Source: Candidatus Methylobacter favarea (lineage in GTDB: Bacteria; Pseudomonadota; Gammaproteobacteria; Methylococcales; Methylomonadaceae). Taken from it: DNA of 64,000 nt. Made by a program: the position numbers and the translations under genes. The notes beneath the pieces were generated by a model that worked only from the letters and a program-made list of their open reading frames with translations, did no database searches and was not told where the DNA came from. Below are positions 38,259-48,040 of this stretch, piece after piece; within the stretch, counting starts at the first letter, position 1; each line of letters opens with the position of its first letter. The stretch is from assembly GCF_902806695.1 (NCBI RefSeq), contig NZ_CADCXN010000124.1:1-64000 (forward strand), read 5' to 3'.

Positions 38259-38729
38259 TTAGGGTCGGAGAGAAACGGCGGTGATGCTGTTTTTTGGAGA
38301 TCCTTCAATAACTCTATCGCTATAAACCAGATAAACCAGAGCATTTCGCTTTTTGTCATAGAAACGTACGACCTGCATTGATTTAAATATTAACGAAGTG
38401 CGCTGCTTGAAAACCTGTTCATTGTCACGTTTGCCGCTCCTGATATCATCAGGGAGGGTGACAGGGCCGGTCTGCTGACAGGAAATGGACGCATCCGATT
38501 TATCCTCGGCCACACCGATACCTCCCGAAATACCTCCCGTCTTCGCCCGGCTCAGATAACAGGTCACGCCGGCTACTGCCGGATCATCGAAAGCTTCAAC
38601 GACAATCTTGTCATCGGGTCCCATCCATTTGAATTTTGTATCAACATGGCCCAATGTTTCCGCACCGGCTGTTAACATGTTAAGTACCAGAGCAAGGCTT
38701 AGCAGCGACCAAAAAATTAGCTTTTTCAT
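38259..38729 (-). CDS. creA: CreA family secreted protein
   Basis: A 156-residue exported protein with a clear Sec signal peptide ([24 protein letters not shown]). The mature part matches Cre[39 protein letters not shown] is the family's hallmark run, and [20 protein letters not shown] closes it. CreA has no known biochemical function despite its name from the cre locus; here it has no creBCD neighbours. The ATG at 38729 follows AGGAG by ten bases, which decides the start over an upstream in-frame ATG at 38774. Confidence 0.92.
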   Translation of the reverse strand: MKKLIFWSLLSLALVLNMLTAGAETLGHVDTKFKWMGPDDKIVVEAFDDPAVAGVTCYLSRAKTGGISGGIGVAEDKSDASISCQQTGPVTLPDDIRSGKRDNEQVFKQRTSLIFKSMQVVRFYDKKRNALVYLVYSDRVIEGSPKNSITAVSLRP

Positions 38730-39225
38730 TGGAAAGAAACTCCTGAATGTTGGAAATGGAACAGTTTTAGGCAAGTATGTTAATCGTGCTGTGCATTGTT
38801 ACATTTGATTTTAATTGTAGCGAGTATTTTTTATGTAGGTTCTGTTTTTCTATTCAGCCAGATTAAATTGACGAGGCCATGCAGGATTATTAAATAAATC
38901 ATGAGCCATCTTTGACAATTTATTTTAAAGCATAAGGTGCAATGGCCGGAAAGACTGCCGCTTTTTTCCAGGTTTGCTTTGCTAAAACGATTTATGAAGT
39001 TTAGAAATGACCGATTTATATCAGCTACTGTAATAATCTTCCGTAATAGCACCCGTTTAATTTGTTTTTATAGGGAATTTAATGCAAAGCAGCGAATCTC
39101 TGAAACAGCGTTAATGCTCAAAAGTTTTAGCTTAAAATGCTGGCATGGCTTTGTACCAGATCTGCTGCCGGCTGAATTTCCTGACCTGACTTTTTATACA
39201 ACTCTTTACAAGGAACCTAAACATT
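38730..39225. other. Intergenic region, nothing recognised
   Basis: About 500 AT-rich bases between creA and the DUF4112 gene. Short open frames exist on both strands, but none has a motif, a ribosome-binding site and codon use like its neighbours. The promoters of both flanking genes should be here; I can mark none with confidence. Confidence 0.4.
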
Positions 39226-39678
39226 ATGAAAAATATAAAACAACTGGAGCGTTGGGCATGGTTGCTGGATAATTCAATTCGTATTCCTGGAACTTCTATC
39301 CGGATGGGGCTCGATAGTCTGATAGGCTTAATTCCGGGCATAGGTGATGTAACGGGGGGAGCTTTATCCAGTTATCTCCTGCTGCAGGCTGTTAGTACGG
39401 GAGTTCCTACTGTAGTTATTGCCCGCATGGCCGTAAATATCGTATTTGATACGCTCATAGGCATGATCCCTGTAGCCGGCGATATTTTTGATATTGTTTT
39501 TAAAGCAAATCAAAAAAATATTGAACTGATGACCGCTTACCATAATTCACCCCGAGAAGCGGTCAGAAGAAGTGCGGTCTCTATCGCGATAATATCAATT
39601 TCCCTTATTAGCGGGCTGGCGCTTGTTATTTGGGCAGCTGTTAAGATATTGATATGGCTGATAAATGCCATTAATTAA
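39226..39678 (+). CDS. DUF4112 membrane protein
   Basis: A 150-residue protein of the DUF4112 family, recognised by WAWLLDNSIRIPGTSIRMGLDSLIGLIPGIGD and its repeat-like second copy FDTLIGMIPVAGDIFDIVFKANQKN. The two GLIPGIGD/GMIPVAGD loops look like an internal duplication. Two or three hydrophobic helices include a strong one at the C-terminus (IIAIISISLISGLALVIW type, about 123-145). The function is unknown; family members are widespread. AAGGA precedes the ATG. A terminator-like hairpin follows. Confidence 0.88.
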   Translation: MKNIKQLERWAWLLDNSIRIPGTSIRMGLDSLIGLIPGIGDVTGGALSSYLLLQAVSTGVPTVVIARMAVNIVFDTLIGMIPVAGDIFDIVFKANQKNIELMTAYHNSPREAVRRSAVSIAIISISLISGLALVIWAAVKILIWLINAIN

Positions 39679-39734
39679 CCGGTATTCAGTCTTAAGCCTT
39701 AGCAATCTGCCTTAAGTCTGCTGAACGGTTTTCA
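39677..39734 (+). terminator. Imperfect long hairpin with T-rich tail after the DUF4112 gene
   Basis: AACCG (39677-39681), TTCAG and CTTAAG pair with CTTAAG, CTGAA and CGGTT (39726-39730) across small bulges, and TTTTCATTT follows. It sits directly after the DUF4112 stop and before the methyltransferase gene, so it probably terminates the first. Confidence 0.45.
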
Positions 39735-39758
39735 TTTATAACCCACGAGGAACAGATA

Positions 39759-40448
39759 ATGGCCAATATGCAATCTCCCACTATAAATAATCCCAGCGTT
39801 TTAATTCCGGTTAATCCGGCCATTGAAAAGTATATGCGCACTTTAACAAGTCAAACTGATCATCCGGTATTGACGCAGATGGAAACTCTGGCGGAAGAGA
39901 AAAGTTTTCCTATCGTTGGGCGATTAGTAGGTATTTTTCTTGAGACTCTGGCAAAGACCGCCAATGCCAAACGGGTATTTGAATTTGGCAGCGGCTATGG
40001 TTATTCCGCTTACTGGTTTGCAAGAGCAGTTGGGCCTGATGGCCAAGTGATTTGCACAGACGGCGATGCGGCGAATAAGGTAAAAGCGCAGCTATATCTT
40101 GATGCTGCCGGTTTATGGGACAGAATTGATTTCCGGGCGGAAATCGCCCAGGAAGTTTTTGCCAGGACTGACGGTCTATTCGACATTTGTTACAATGATG
40201 TTGATAAAAATGAATATCCGGAAGTTTGGCAAATGGCTAAAGACCGGATTCGTCCAGGCGGGCTTTATATTGCCGATAATGTACTGTGGCATGGACGCGT
40301 AGCGGTGGACAACTATGTTGATGTATTTATCGGCTGGACCGAAGCCATAATGGAGCATAATCAGCTCATATTTAATGATCCTGAATTTGACGCTTTTATA
40401 AATCCGACCAGGGATGGAGTTATTGTCGCGCGCAAAAAGACAGTATGA
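39759..40448 (+). CDS. O-methyltransferase, class I SAM-dependent
   Basis: A 229-residue member of the catechol/caffeoyl-CoA O-methyltransferase type (Methyltransf_3). SAM motif I is VFEFGSGYGYSAYWFARAV (about residues 74-92). The acidic metal/SAM position follows in ICTDGD. The second metal-site segment is FDICYNDVDKNEYPE, and the characteristic RIRPGGLYIADNVLWHGRV follows. These enzymes are cytoplasmic and divalent-metal dependent; the substrate is not predictable from sequence. GAGGAA precedes the ATG. Confidence 0.9.
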   Translation: MANMQSPTINNPSVLIPVNPAIEKYMRTLTSQTDHPVLTQMETLAEEKSFPIVGRLVGIFLETLAKTANAKRVFEFGSGYGYSAYWFARAVGPDGQVICTDGDAANKVKAQLYLDAAGLWDRIDFRAEIAQEVFARTDGLFDICYNDVDKNEYPEVWQMAKDRIRPGGLYIADNVLWHGRVAVDNYVDVFIGWTEAIMEHNQLIFNDPEFDAFINPTRDGVIVARKKTV

Positions 40449-40473
40449 GTTCTAAAATAATGCATCGGCAAAT

Positions 40474-40692
40474 TTAAAGAACCTGGCGCTTTATTGCTTT
40501 TTCAAGCTGCCGTAGTTGCCCTGAATCCAGCCATTTTTTGCACCAGACATTAAGCGCAGTGGCGTTGGCTTTCATTACATTAAACTCCTGGCGAGCCTGG
40601 CCCGGTTGCTCTTTAGGCCACCAGGAGTGGGCTTCCAGTTGTTTTTGTAAAAAATCACGCGCCGGTGCAAATTCTGATTCATTTATTTTCAT
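40474..40692 (-). CDS. Small hypothetical protein
   Basis: A 72-residue cytoplasmic protein, mostly helical by composition, with several tryptophans (SWWPKEQ, NVWCKKWLDSG) and an even charge mix. I do not recognise the family. It has a reasonable ATG with GGA nine bases upstream and typical codon use for the window, so it is probably real. It converges with the O-methyltransferase gene and is divergent from the transporter gene; nothing in the context suggests a role. Confidence 0.55.
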   Translation of the reverse strand: MKINESEFAPARDFLQKQLEAHSWWPKEQPGQARQEFNVMKANATALNVWCKKWLDSGQLRQLEKAIKRQVL

Positions 40693-40953
40693 AATGTATT
40701 TCCATCTGTATTAATCGGTTTTGGCTAAGAATGAGTGCTGAAAAATCATAAGTTTAAACTGGCTTTGCGGTAGAAGTCAGGCAATTTTCTGTTCACGCCT
40801 TGGAGTTACACTTGCTCATCAAGTTCCTGATCGGTGTATGCTTGGAATTGCTCCGAAATTTTTCTTATGGCTGGATGCAACTTAAATGACAGTTTTTAAG
40901 CTACTGACTATTGCCATGCTCTCATTATTTATTGTGCAGGTATTTTTAATCTG

Positions 40954-41856
40954 ATGCGTATAGCCCTGGCTTATATTAGCGTCATTTTGCTTTGGGCGAC
41001 AACGCCGCTGGCCATTAAATGGAGCGGCGAAGGTTCAGGCTTTCTATTTGGCGTTACCGGACGGATGGTAATAGGCGCCGCCTGCATATTATTCGTAATG
41101 GGAATAAAGGGGCAGCGCCTGGCCTGGCACCGTAAAGCCGGATTGACTTATTTGGCCGTGGCCGTACAGATCTATGGATCCATGCTGGCTGTTTATTGGG
41201 CCGCGCAATTTATTCCTTCCGGCTGGATTTCAGTAATATTTGGCCTGACACCTTTGCTCACGGCTTTACTGGCGGCAATGTGGCTGGGAGAACGCAGCTT
41301 GAAAGCGGGCAAGTTGTTATCGTATGTTCTGGGCAGTAGCGGCCTGGCCATTATGTTCGGTTCGGCCTTGCAGCTGGGTCATAATGCTGTGCTGGGCATT
41401 ATCGGCGTGCTCACCGCCGCCTTGCTGCAATCGACAAGTGCAGTCTGGATAAAACGCATTGATGCAAAAGTCCCTGCTTTATCTCAGGTAGGAGGGGGGC
41501 TAACAGTGGCAATACCGCCTTATTTGCTAACCTGGGCGATAATGGATGGTCATTGGCCGGCAGTAGTATCGCCCCTCAACTTGATAGCCATTATTTATCT
41601 GGGCGTAATCGCTACTACCATAGGTTTTGTGCTGTATTACTATTTGCTTACCCGGCTTGCGGCTACGCGTGTCGCGCTGATTACCATGGTTTCGCCGGTG
41701 TTGGCCCTGATTATTGGAAATGCCATTAATAATGAACCACTGACTTTAAAGGTTATAGCGGGTACTTTTCTAATTCTAATAGCGCTTATTACGCATGAAT
41801 TTGTTGATCGATCAAGTGCCGGTAAGTCAGGAAGTATCATTAAGGAAGAGGCATAG
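40954..41856 (+). CDS. EamA/DMT family transporter
   Basis: A 300-residue inner-membrane protein of ten helices, with the two EamA repeats typical of the drug/metabolite transporter superfamily: YISVILLWATTPLAIKWSGEG at the N-terminus, the conserved GWISVIFGLTPLLTALLAAMWLGE near residues 89-112, and its second copy ATRVALITMVSPVLALIIGNAINNE. Members export metabolites such as amino acids; the substrate is unknown. It sits alone ahead of the cold-shock gene. Confidence 0.9.
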   Translation: MRIALAYISVILLWATTPLAIKWSGEGSGFLFGVTGRMVIGAACILFVMGIKGQRLAWHRKAGLTYLAVAVQIYGSMLAVYWAAQFIPSGWISVIFGLTPLLTALLAAMWLGERSLKAGKLLSYVLGSSGLAIMFGSALQLGHNAVLGIIGVLTAALLQSTSAVWIKRIDAKVPALSQVGGGLTVAIPPYLLTWAIMDGHWPAVVSPLNLIAIIYLGVIATTIGFVLYYYLLTRLAATRVALITMVSPVLALIIGNAINNEPLTLKVIAGTFLILIALITHEFVDRSSAGKSGSIIKEEA

Positions 41857-41900
41857 ATAAACTGTTAGATAAAAAATAATCAAGAAGAGTTAAAATGTTT

Positions 41901-41990
41901 TTGCTCAAGTTACATTTTTAGTGCTACTATTTGGACGCTGTGAAAGTTTGAGCCGGCTTTAATTTAATGAAGCTGGGATTTGTAAAGCCG
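41901..41990 (+). promoter_or_regulatory. Promoter and structured leader of the cold-shock gene
   Basis: A -35 TTGCTC (41901-41906) and -10 TACTAT (41925-41930) are spaced by 18 bases, giving a transcript start near 41937 and a leader of about 90 bases. The leader contains an 8-bp stem, CGGCTTTA (41954-41961) with TAAAGCCG (41983-41990). Long structured leaders are usual for cspA-type genes, where they control translation by temperature; whether this one does is inference. Confidence 0.5.
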
Positions 41991-42025
41991 ACCAAAATTG
42001 GCGTTTTTTTAAGTAAGAGTGTGAT

Positions 42026-42235
42026 ATGTCAGATCAAGTTGTAGGTACTGTTAAATGGTTCAATGATGAAAAAGGTTTTGGATTTATTGAGCAAGAAGGC
42101 GGCAAAGATGTTTTTGTTCACCATAGCGCAATTAACGGTTCCGGCCGCAAAACCTTGCGGGAAGGCCAAAGAGTTACGATGCAGGTAACTCAGGGTCAAA
42201 AAGGCCCGCAAGCAGAGAATGTAACCCCCGCGTAA
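42026..42235 (+). CDS. Cold-shock protein, CspA family
   Basis: A 69-residue single-domain nucleic-acid chaperone. RNP1 is KGFGFIEQ and RNP2 is VFVHHSAI, in the standard order, with the opening [14 protein letters not shown]. It melts RNA structures in the cytoplasm. Length and motifs match the family exactly. Its own promoter and leader precede it, and a strong hairpin follows the stop, so it is a single-gene unit. The paralogue number in the genome cannot be judged here. Confidence 0.96.
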   Translation: MSDQVVGTVKWFNDEKGFGFIEQEGGKDVFVHHSAINGSGRKTLREGQRVTMQVTQGQKGPQAENVTPA

Positions 42236-42246
42236 CAAACCGATAA

Positions 42247-42278
42247 GCGAACCCAAAGTCAACTGACTTTGGGTTCGC
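42247..42278. terminator. Strong hairpin after the cold-shock gene
   Basis: Arms of 14 perfect base pairs (GCGAACCCAAAGTC, 42247-42260, with its complement 42265-42278) enclose AACT. It begins twelve bases after the csp stop. The following T content is modest (TCTTTG), so it may act as terminator or as a 3' stabiliser. Confidence 0.6.
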
Positions 42279-42731
42279 TCTTTGAATGTAATGACTCGGA
42301 CAACTCCCTGCCATTGTCCAGTGGCAAGGGATTGCTAAAAGCGCCACTGTGCGAATCGGTTTGGCAAAGACTTAAAGACAGGCTATTCTATTTGTACTTT
42401 TTGTATTAATAGCTATATATGTTGTAACTAAAACCGGCTTGTCCATTTCTGCGTAAGATGAATACCGGTGGCAGTGTTTTATGCTGGATAAATTTCGCCG
42501 ATATCCGCTGCTAGCCCCTGGCGTTCTTTATTAATATTCCGGACTTCCGAAAGCCGCGCCAAAGCAATTCGCCTTGCCTGTCTTCAATCCTCGACACATT
42601 ACACGCACAGACTGTGCCTGAGCAAGATATTTGTCAGTAAGAAGGACTGCCTACCCGCTTCCCTGCCGCTGCTCTTGTTTTATTAGCAAAAAACCATACT
42701 ATACCTGCATGATAAATAAACCTTTGCCTGC
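42279..42731. other. Intergenic region, nothing recognised
   Basis: About 450 bases between the csp terminator and the SRPBCC gene. No open frame with supporting signals, tRNA-like fold or clear repeat was found. Confidence 0.4.
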
Positions 42732-43205
42732 ATGCCCAAGTTTCACTTGACTACATTCTGGCTGATTCCTGCGCCTGTCAAAACGGTTTGGTCATGCCTG
42801 GTCGATACTGAAACATGGCCATCCTGGTGGAAATACGTGATTGCAGTCGAGCAAATGGAAGAAGGGGATATAAATGGAATTAACAATGTCAGACGTTATT
42901 ACTGGCGTACCTGTTTGCCGTATAGCCTGATGTTGAATTTGCGGGTAACGCAAATTCAAGCTAATCGCTTCATTAATGTTGAAGTAACAGGCGATTTACA
43001 GGGGGAGGGCATTTGTCAATTAACTTCCGCAGGCTCGACAAATCAAACTCAGGTTGAATTTAAGTGGCGGGTATATACCTGCAAACCCTGGATGAACTGG
43101 TTTGCTTCCTTGACTCGCCCAATTTTTGCCTGGAACCATGCGCGGGTCATGAAAAAAGGTGAGCAAAGTTTGATTCAGCATCTGGCAACCATGAAAAATT
43201 CATAA
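42732..43205 (+). CDS. SRPBCC (START-like) domain protein
   Basis: A 157-residue single-domain protein of the SRPBCC/polyketide cyclase superfamily, recognised by the opening TTFWLIPAPVKTVWSCLVDTETWPSWWKYV and the alternating beta-strand/turn pattern ending in a long C-terminal helix (SLTRPIFAWNHARVMKKGEQSL). Such folds bind hydrophobic ligands in a deep pocket. The ligand is unknown. It lies 63 bases before ettA on the same strand; a functional link is not obvious. Confidence 0.8.
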   Translation: MPKFHLTTFWLIPAPVKTVWSCLVDTETWPSWWKYVIAVEQMEEGDINGINNVRRYYWRTCLPYSLMLNLRVTQIQANRFINVEVTGDLQGEGICQLTSAGSTNQTQVEFKWRVYTCKPWMNWFASLTRPIFAWNHARVMKKGEQSLIQHLATMKNS

Positions 43206-43268
43206 TTCCTATGGAATACTAATCTTTATCAGGTTAACCTGTTCAATTTACTATTTTTGTCAAAAATC

Positions 43269-44936
43269 ATGGCGCAATACATTTATTCAATGAATCGGGT
43301 CGGCAAGATTGTCCCGCCCAAAAAATACATACTCAAAGACATATCTCTTTCTTTTTTCCCCGGTGCAAAAATCGGCGTACTCGGTTTAAACGGCTCGGGT
43401 AAATCTACTCTGCTGAGAATCATGGCGGGTATAGATAAGGATATTGAAGGCGAAGCCATCCCGCAAAAAGGCATTAATATCGGCTATTTGCCACAGGAAC
43501 CGCAACTCGATTCCACTAAAACCGTGCGCGGCAATGTTGAAGAAGCAGTCGCTGAAATCAAGGCGGTATTGCAGCAACTGGATGCGGTTTATGCCGCTTA
43601 TGCCGAACCGGATGCAGATTTTGACAAACTTGCTGCAGAACAGGCGCGCCTGGAGGATATTGTCAATGCCTGTGACGGCCATAATGTGGAGCGTAAACTT
43701 GAAGTCGCAGCCGATGCGTTGCGGTTGCCGGCTTGGGATGCCGATGTCAGCAAATTATCAGGCGGTGAAAAACGCCGCGTCGCCTTATGCCGTTTATTAT
43801 TGTCCAATCCCGATATGCTGTTGCTGGATGAGCCTACCAACCACCTGGACGCAGAATCAGTGGCCTGGCTCGAAAGGTTCCTGCACGATTATCCCGGAAC
43901 CGTCGTCGCGGTAACCCATGACCGTTACTTCCTGGACAATGTCGCCGGCTGGATTCTGGAGCTGGACAGAGGCTCCGGCATACCGTGGGAAGGCAACTAT
44001 TCAAGCTGGCTGGAGCAAAAAAGCGCTCGTCTGCTGCAGGAAGAAAAACAGGAATCCTCTCGCCAAAAGGCCATGAAAGCTGAACTCGAATGGGTGCGTT
44101 CCAATCCCAAAGGCCGACACGCCAAAAGCAAGGCCCGGCTGACGCGCTTTGAAGAACTGTCTTCATCCGATCTGCAAAAGCGCAACGAAACCCAGGAAAT
44201 CTATATTCCGCCCGGCCCGCGCCTGGGCGACATTGTTATTGAAGCAGACCATATCTGCAAGGGTTTTGGCGACAGATTACTGATTAACAACCTGAGCTTT
44301 AAATTGCCTCCGGGCGGCATAGTCGGCATCATCGGCCCTAACGGCGCCGGTAAAACCACGCTGTTCCGCATGATGGCCGCTCTTGAGCAGCCTGATTCCG
44401 GCGCTTTAACACTGGGACAAACGGTGCAGCTCGCCTATGTTGACCAGTTGCGTGATGACATGGACCCGAAAAAAACCGTCTTTGAAGAAATCTCCGATGG
44501 TTTGGATATGATAACCGTAGGCAAGTATGAAACACCATCTCGCGCTTATGTAGGCCGCTTTAATTTTAAAGGCGCGGACCAGCAAAAACGCATCGGCGAT
44601 CTTTCCGGCGGTGAACGTAATCGTGTGCATCTGGCCAAGCTGCTGAAAAGCGGCGGTAATGTGCTGTTGCTTGATGAGCCGACTAACGATCTGGATGTGG
44701 AAACCCTGCGCGCACTCGAAGAAGCATTACTGGCTTTTCCCGGCTGCGCCGTGGTTATTTCACATGATCGCTGGTTTCTGGATAGAATCGCTACCAACAT
44801 GCTGGCCTTTGAAGGGGACAGTACTGTTGTCTGGTTTGAAGGCAACTATGCGGATTACGAAGCCGACCGCCATCGCCGCCTGGGCAGTGATGCCGATAAT
44901 CCACATCGCCTAAAATATAAAAAATTGTCGCAGTAG
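43269..44936 (+). CDS. ettA: Energy-dependent translational throttle protein EttA (ABC-F)
   Basis: A 555-residue cytoplasmic ABC-F protein that binds the ribosomal E site and gates the first elongation step by ATP/ADP ratio. Two ATPase domains are present: Walker [10 protein letters not shown] and signature LSGGEKRR in the first, GPNGAGKTT and LSGGERNR in the second. Between them is the basic P-site interaction motif region ([17 protein letters not shown]). The start at ATG 43269 gives [19 protein letters not shown], colinear with E. coli EttA and of equal length; a TTG at 43257 is less likely. Confidence 0.96.
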   Translation: MAQYIYSMNRVGKIVPPKKYILKDISLSFFPGAKIGVLGLNGSGKSTLLRIMAGIDKDIEGEAIPQKGINIGYLPQEPQLDSTKTVRGNVEEAVAEIKAVLQQLDAVYAAYAEPDADFDKLAAEQARLEDIVNACDGHNVERKLEVAADALRLPAWDADVSKLSGGEKRRVALCRLLLSNPDMLLLDEPTNHLDAESVAWLERFLHDYPGTVVAVTHDRYFLDNVAGWILELDRGSGIPWEGNYSSWLEQKSARLLQEEKQESSRQKAMKAELEWVRSNPKGRHAKSKARLTRFEELSSSDLQKRNETQEIYIPPGPRLGDIVIEADHICKGFGDRLLINNLSFKLPPGGIVGIIGPNGAGKTTLFRMMAALEQPDSGALTLGQTVQLAYVDQLRDDMDPKKTVFEEISDGLDMITVGKYETPSRAYVGRFNFKGADQQKRIGDLSGGERNRVHLAKLLKSGGNVLLLDEPTNDLDVETLRALEEALLAFPGCAVVISHDRWFLDRIATNMLAFEGDSTVVWFEGNYADYEADRHRRLGSDADNPHRLKYKKLSQ

Positions 44937-45106
44937 TATATTTCCATACCTGCAGGGAAGCAGGGCACACTATTCATTGCTCATGCCTGAATAATAAATC
45001 TTTTACCCAAGATGGCTACTGTAATTCCGAGCATACCGGCATTTACCAACAGCTATCTGTCAGTCTAATGCAGAGTTTAATAAGCAATTGTCGATGACCA
45101 AGGTTT

Positions 45107-46546
45107 ATGCGAGCCGTAAATTTTAATTCGAATTACAGTCTGTCCAGCCCCTACTTTTCTAATAAAATGATTTCCCATTCTCTCAAGTCAGAAGATGCAG
45201 CCCGGCAAAACCTGAAATGGATTTATGTCCTCAGGAATCTGATGATGCTCATTGAGTCCTTTCTGATTTTTTTATCGATACACGGTCTTGATTTTCGCCT
45301 GCCGGAGCAGAAGCTCTGGCTGGTAATATTAGCGATAGGTTCAGTTAATATCTATACCTCGATGCGCTTGCAGACAGACGAGCCGGTTACCGAGTTTGAG
45401 ATTTTTTTCCAAATAATGATAGATGTCCTGTCTATCGCGGCATTATTGTATTTGACAGGGGGGGCGTCAAATCCTATTACCTGGGTTTTCCTGTTGCCCG
45501 TCATTATTACCACCATCATGCTGCCCCAATCCTATTCCTGGTATATGGTGATTTTAACTACCTCCATATATACTGTTTTAATTGCCTTCAATGTTCCCCT
45601 GCCATCTATAGAACCGCATATACCGGATCCGGCGCTGCTGCACTCGGATATGGCGCATTATCAAGTGCTGCAGCAAGCCCATGCCATGAGCGACAAAAGC
45701 TATTTCAGCCTGCATTTGTTTGGCATGTGGTTTGGTTTTGTATTTAGTGCCGGATTGGTCGCATTTTTTGTTGCTGAACTGGCCAAGACCCTCAAGAACC
45801 AGGAGCGAAATCTGGCCGAAGCCCGGGAAAATTCTTTAAGGGACGAGCGTGTTGTAGCGTTGGGCACCCTGGCTGCCAGCGCTGCCCATGATATGGGAAC
45901 ACCGTTAGGAACTATTGCCATCGTGGCTCACGAACTGGAGCAGGAGTACCCCCTTCATCGTTTTCCCGATTTGCATGAAAAAACACTCATCATGCAGCAA
46001 CAGATCAATCGATGCAAGGAAGCTCTTTCGGTAATGTCAGCCTCGGCCGGCGAACTGCGCGCGGAGTCAGGCAAAATCACGCTGGTGGCCGATTATATTG
46101 ATGCGGTACTCAATCAATGGCGCGTTCATCAACCTACGGCAAAACTGAACTTCTTCATCAATCCCTGCGTTGCGACCCAAGCGAAAATCATTGCTGAACG
46201 TACACTCACTCACGCCATCATTAATATTTTAAATAACGCCGTGGAAGCGTCACCGGTTGAGCCGGGCATTGAATTTCATGCGTCATGGGATCTGGATTTT
46301 ATTACCATTAAAATTCGGGATTTCGGCTCAGGGCTTCCGTTGGAAATAGCCGAGTTGGCAGGCAAACAACCGATAGCCAGCAAGAAGCGGGGATTGGGCG
46401 TAGGATTATTTTTAACCTATTCCACAATCAATCGCTTAGGCGGTAGAATTACGATCTCAAATGTGGAATCAGGCGGAGCCTGTGTAGCAATCACGCTACC
46501 GTTATTAAAGGCAGAAAATAATGATGAGAACTCAGGAATTGGATAA
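45107..46546 (+). CDS. regB: Redox sensor histidine kinase RegB/PrrB family
   Basis: A 479-residue membrane kinase with six hydrophobic helices (about 35-220). Between helices 3 and 4 is the RegB quinone-binding heptad, here GGASNPI instead of the usual GGAxNPF. The H-box is AASAAHDMGTPLGTIAIVAHELE (His about 261), followed by the redox-active cysteine region QINRCKEAL (Cys about 302) and the ATPase domain (NILNNAVEAS, GLGVGLFLTYS). It phosphorylates RegA according to respiratory redox state. The regA start lies 26 bases inside this gene, so translation is coupled. Confidence 0.92.
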   Translation: MRAVNFNSNYSLSSPYFSNKMISHSLKSEDAARQNLKWIYVLRNLMMLIESFLIFLSIHGLDFRLPEQKLWLVILAIGSVNIYTSMRLQTDEPVTEFEIFFQIMIDVLSIAALLYLTGGASNPITWVFLLPVIITTIMLPQSYSWYMVILTTSIYTVLIAFNVPLPSIEPHIPDPALLHSDMAHYQVLQQAHAMSDKSYFSLHLFGMWFGFVFSAGLVAFFVAELAKTLKNQERNLAEARENSLRDERVVALGTLAASAAHDMGTPLGTIAIVAHELEQEYPLHRFPDLHEKTLIMQQQINRCKEALSVMSASAGELRAESGKITLVADYIDAVLNQWRVHQPTAKLNFFINPCVATQAKIIAERTLTHAIINILNNAVEASPVEPGIEFHASWDLDFITIKIRDFGSGLPLEIAELAGKQPIASKKRGLGVGLFLTYSTINRLGGRITISNVESGGACVAITLPLLKAENNDENSGIG

Positions 46547-47072
46547 GCCGCGGTTATTGCTGGTTGATGATGATGAAACTTTTTGCCGGGTACTGAAAAC
46601 CGCCCTGGAAAAAAGAAATTATGAAGTGCTGGTGGCTAATAATGTAAAAGACGGCATCATGCTTGCCGAGCAAAATGTCCCGGAATATGCAGTGATTGAT
46701 TTGCGCATTGGCCATGAATCCGGGCTGGAACTGGTAAAAAAACTCATCTCTCTGGATGCCAACACGCAGATTGTCATGCTAACCGGCTTTGCCAGTATTG
46801 CCACAGCCGTTGAGGCGATAAAGCTGGGAGCCATACATTACTTGACCAAACCTGCCAATGCTGATGAAATCGTTAATGCCTTAAATAAAAATGAAGGCGA
46901 CCCCTCGGTGCTGATTAGTGAGAACCCCTTATCGGTAAAACGTCTGGAATGGGAGCATTTGCAAAAAGTATTGATGCAGCATGACGGCAATATTTCGGCC
47001 GCAGCCAGGGCCCTGAGCATGCATCGGCGCACCTTGCAAAGAAAACTGGATAAAAAACCGGTGAGAGAATAA
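46521..47072 (+). CDS. regA: Redox response regulator RegA/PrrA family
   Basis: A 183-residue regulator: receiver domain with the phosphorylation Asp in YAVIDLRIGHESGLELV (about residue 59), the switch Thr and Lys in VMLTGF and YLTKPA, then a short proline-free linker and a Fis-like helix-turn-helix (GNISAAARALSMHRRTLQRKL). This is the RegA/ActR architecture, a global activator or repressor of redox-related operons. In methanotrophs it could control respiratory or nitrogen genes; targets are not visible here. It overlaps regB by 26 bases, and a hairpin follows. Confidence 0.93.
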   Translation: MMRTQELDKPRLLLVDDDETFCRVLKTALEKRNYEVLVANNVKDGIMLAEQNVPEYAVIDLRIGHESGLELVKKLISLDANTQIVMLTGFASIATAVEAIKLGAIHYLTKPANADEIVNALNKNEGDPSVLISENPLSVKRLEWEHLQKVLMQHDGNISAAARALSMHRRTLQRKLDKKPVRE

Positions 47073-47074
47073 AG

Positions 47075-47102
47075 CCGCCAAGCCAATCTGGCGGTTATCT
47101 TT
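47075..47102. terminator. Hairpin with T-rich tail after regA
   Basis: CCGCCA (47075-47080) pairs with TGGCGG (47089-47094), followed by TTATCTTTG. It begins right after the regA stop, and lies between convergent genes, so it may serve both. Confidence 0.45.
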
Positions 47103-47129
47103 GTTTACAAATCAGTCTGCCCGCCAGCC

Positions 47130-47984
47130 TCATAATTTTCCAGTCTTAAAGGTATCGCACTGCTTCGGATCGCCGGTTTTTATGCCGATGCTGAACCAGC
47201 GCATGCGCTGTTCAGAGGAGCCGTGGGTAAAAGATTCGGGCACTACATAGCCGCGCGCCTGTTTTTGCAGGCGATCATCACCCACTCCGCTGGCCGCAGC
47301 CAGCGCTTCCTCGATGTCGCCGGGTTCGAGAATTTGCCGGGATTTATCGGCGTGATTCGCCCATACGCCGGCGAAACAATCGGCTTGCAATTCCATGTGC
47401 ACCTGTAATTGATTGTTTCGCGCCGGATTGCCGCGTTGCCGAGCCTGATAGACTCTGTCCGCAATGCCCAGCAGATTTTGGACATGGTGGCCTACCTCAT
47501 GAGCGATGACATAGGCCTGGGCGAAGTCGCCGGGCGCGTTATGGCGGGCGGCCAGATCGTTGAAGAAACTCATGTCCAGGTAAAGTTTGTGATCACCCGG
47601 ACAATAGAAGGGGCCCATCGCCGCTTGGGCGAAGCCGCAGGCCGATTCTACCTGGCCGCTGAAAAGCACCAGTGTGGGCTGTTCATAATGGCCGCCTGAT
47701 TTTTGAAATATCTCGCCCCAGGTGTCTTCGGTGTCAGCCAGCACGACAGCAATGAATTTTTTAAGCCGCTCTTCTTCCGGGTTTAAAGGCACAGGCTGAG
47801 CCTGTTGCTCAGGAGGCGCGAGATTAACGAGCTGATTCAAAACCACGGCTGGATCAACGCCGAGCAACATCGCGATAACGGCCATGACGATTGCTCCCAG
47901 TCCGCCGCCGATTATTCCTCTGCCGCCCATGCGCAGGCCGCGCCGATCTTCAATATTACTGCTTTCACGTCCATCTTCACGCAT
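47130..47984 (-). CDS. Neutral zinc metallopeptidase, YpfJ family
   Basis: A 284-residue protein with an N-terminal membrane anchor (GGGLGAIVMAVIAMLLG, about residues 25-43) and a zinc-protease domain. The zinc site is AHEVGHHVQNLLG (HExxH about 163-167), with the downstream glutamate/aspartate region ELQADCFAGVWANH; PFYCPGDHKLYLDMSFF is another family hallmark. The active domain is probably periplasmic. The physiological substrate of YpfJ is not known. AGGAG precedes the ATG. It is convergent with regA. Confidence 0.93.
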   Translation of the reverse strand: MREDGRESSNIEDRRGLRMGGRGIIGGGLGAIVMAVIAMLLGVDPAVVLNQLVNLAPPEQQAQPVPLNPEEERLKKFIAVVLADTEDTWGEIFQKSGGHYEQPTLVLFSGQVESACGFAQAAMGPFYCPGDHKLYLDMSFFNDLAARHNAPGDFAQAYVIAHEVGHHVQNLLGIADRVYQARQRGNPARNNQLQVHMELQADCFAGVWANHADKSRQILEPGDIEEALAAASGVGDDRLQKQARGYVVPESFTHGSSEQRMRWFSIGIKTGDPKQCDTFKTGKL

Positions 47985-48040
47985 AATGCTTTCTCCTTAC
48001 CGCTTCAAAATCAGAACGAATACGTCTAATGGAGTTTATT

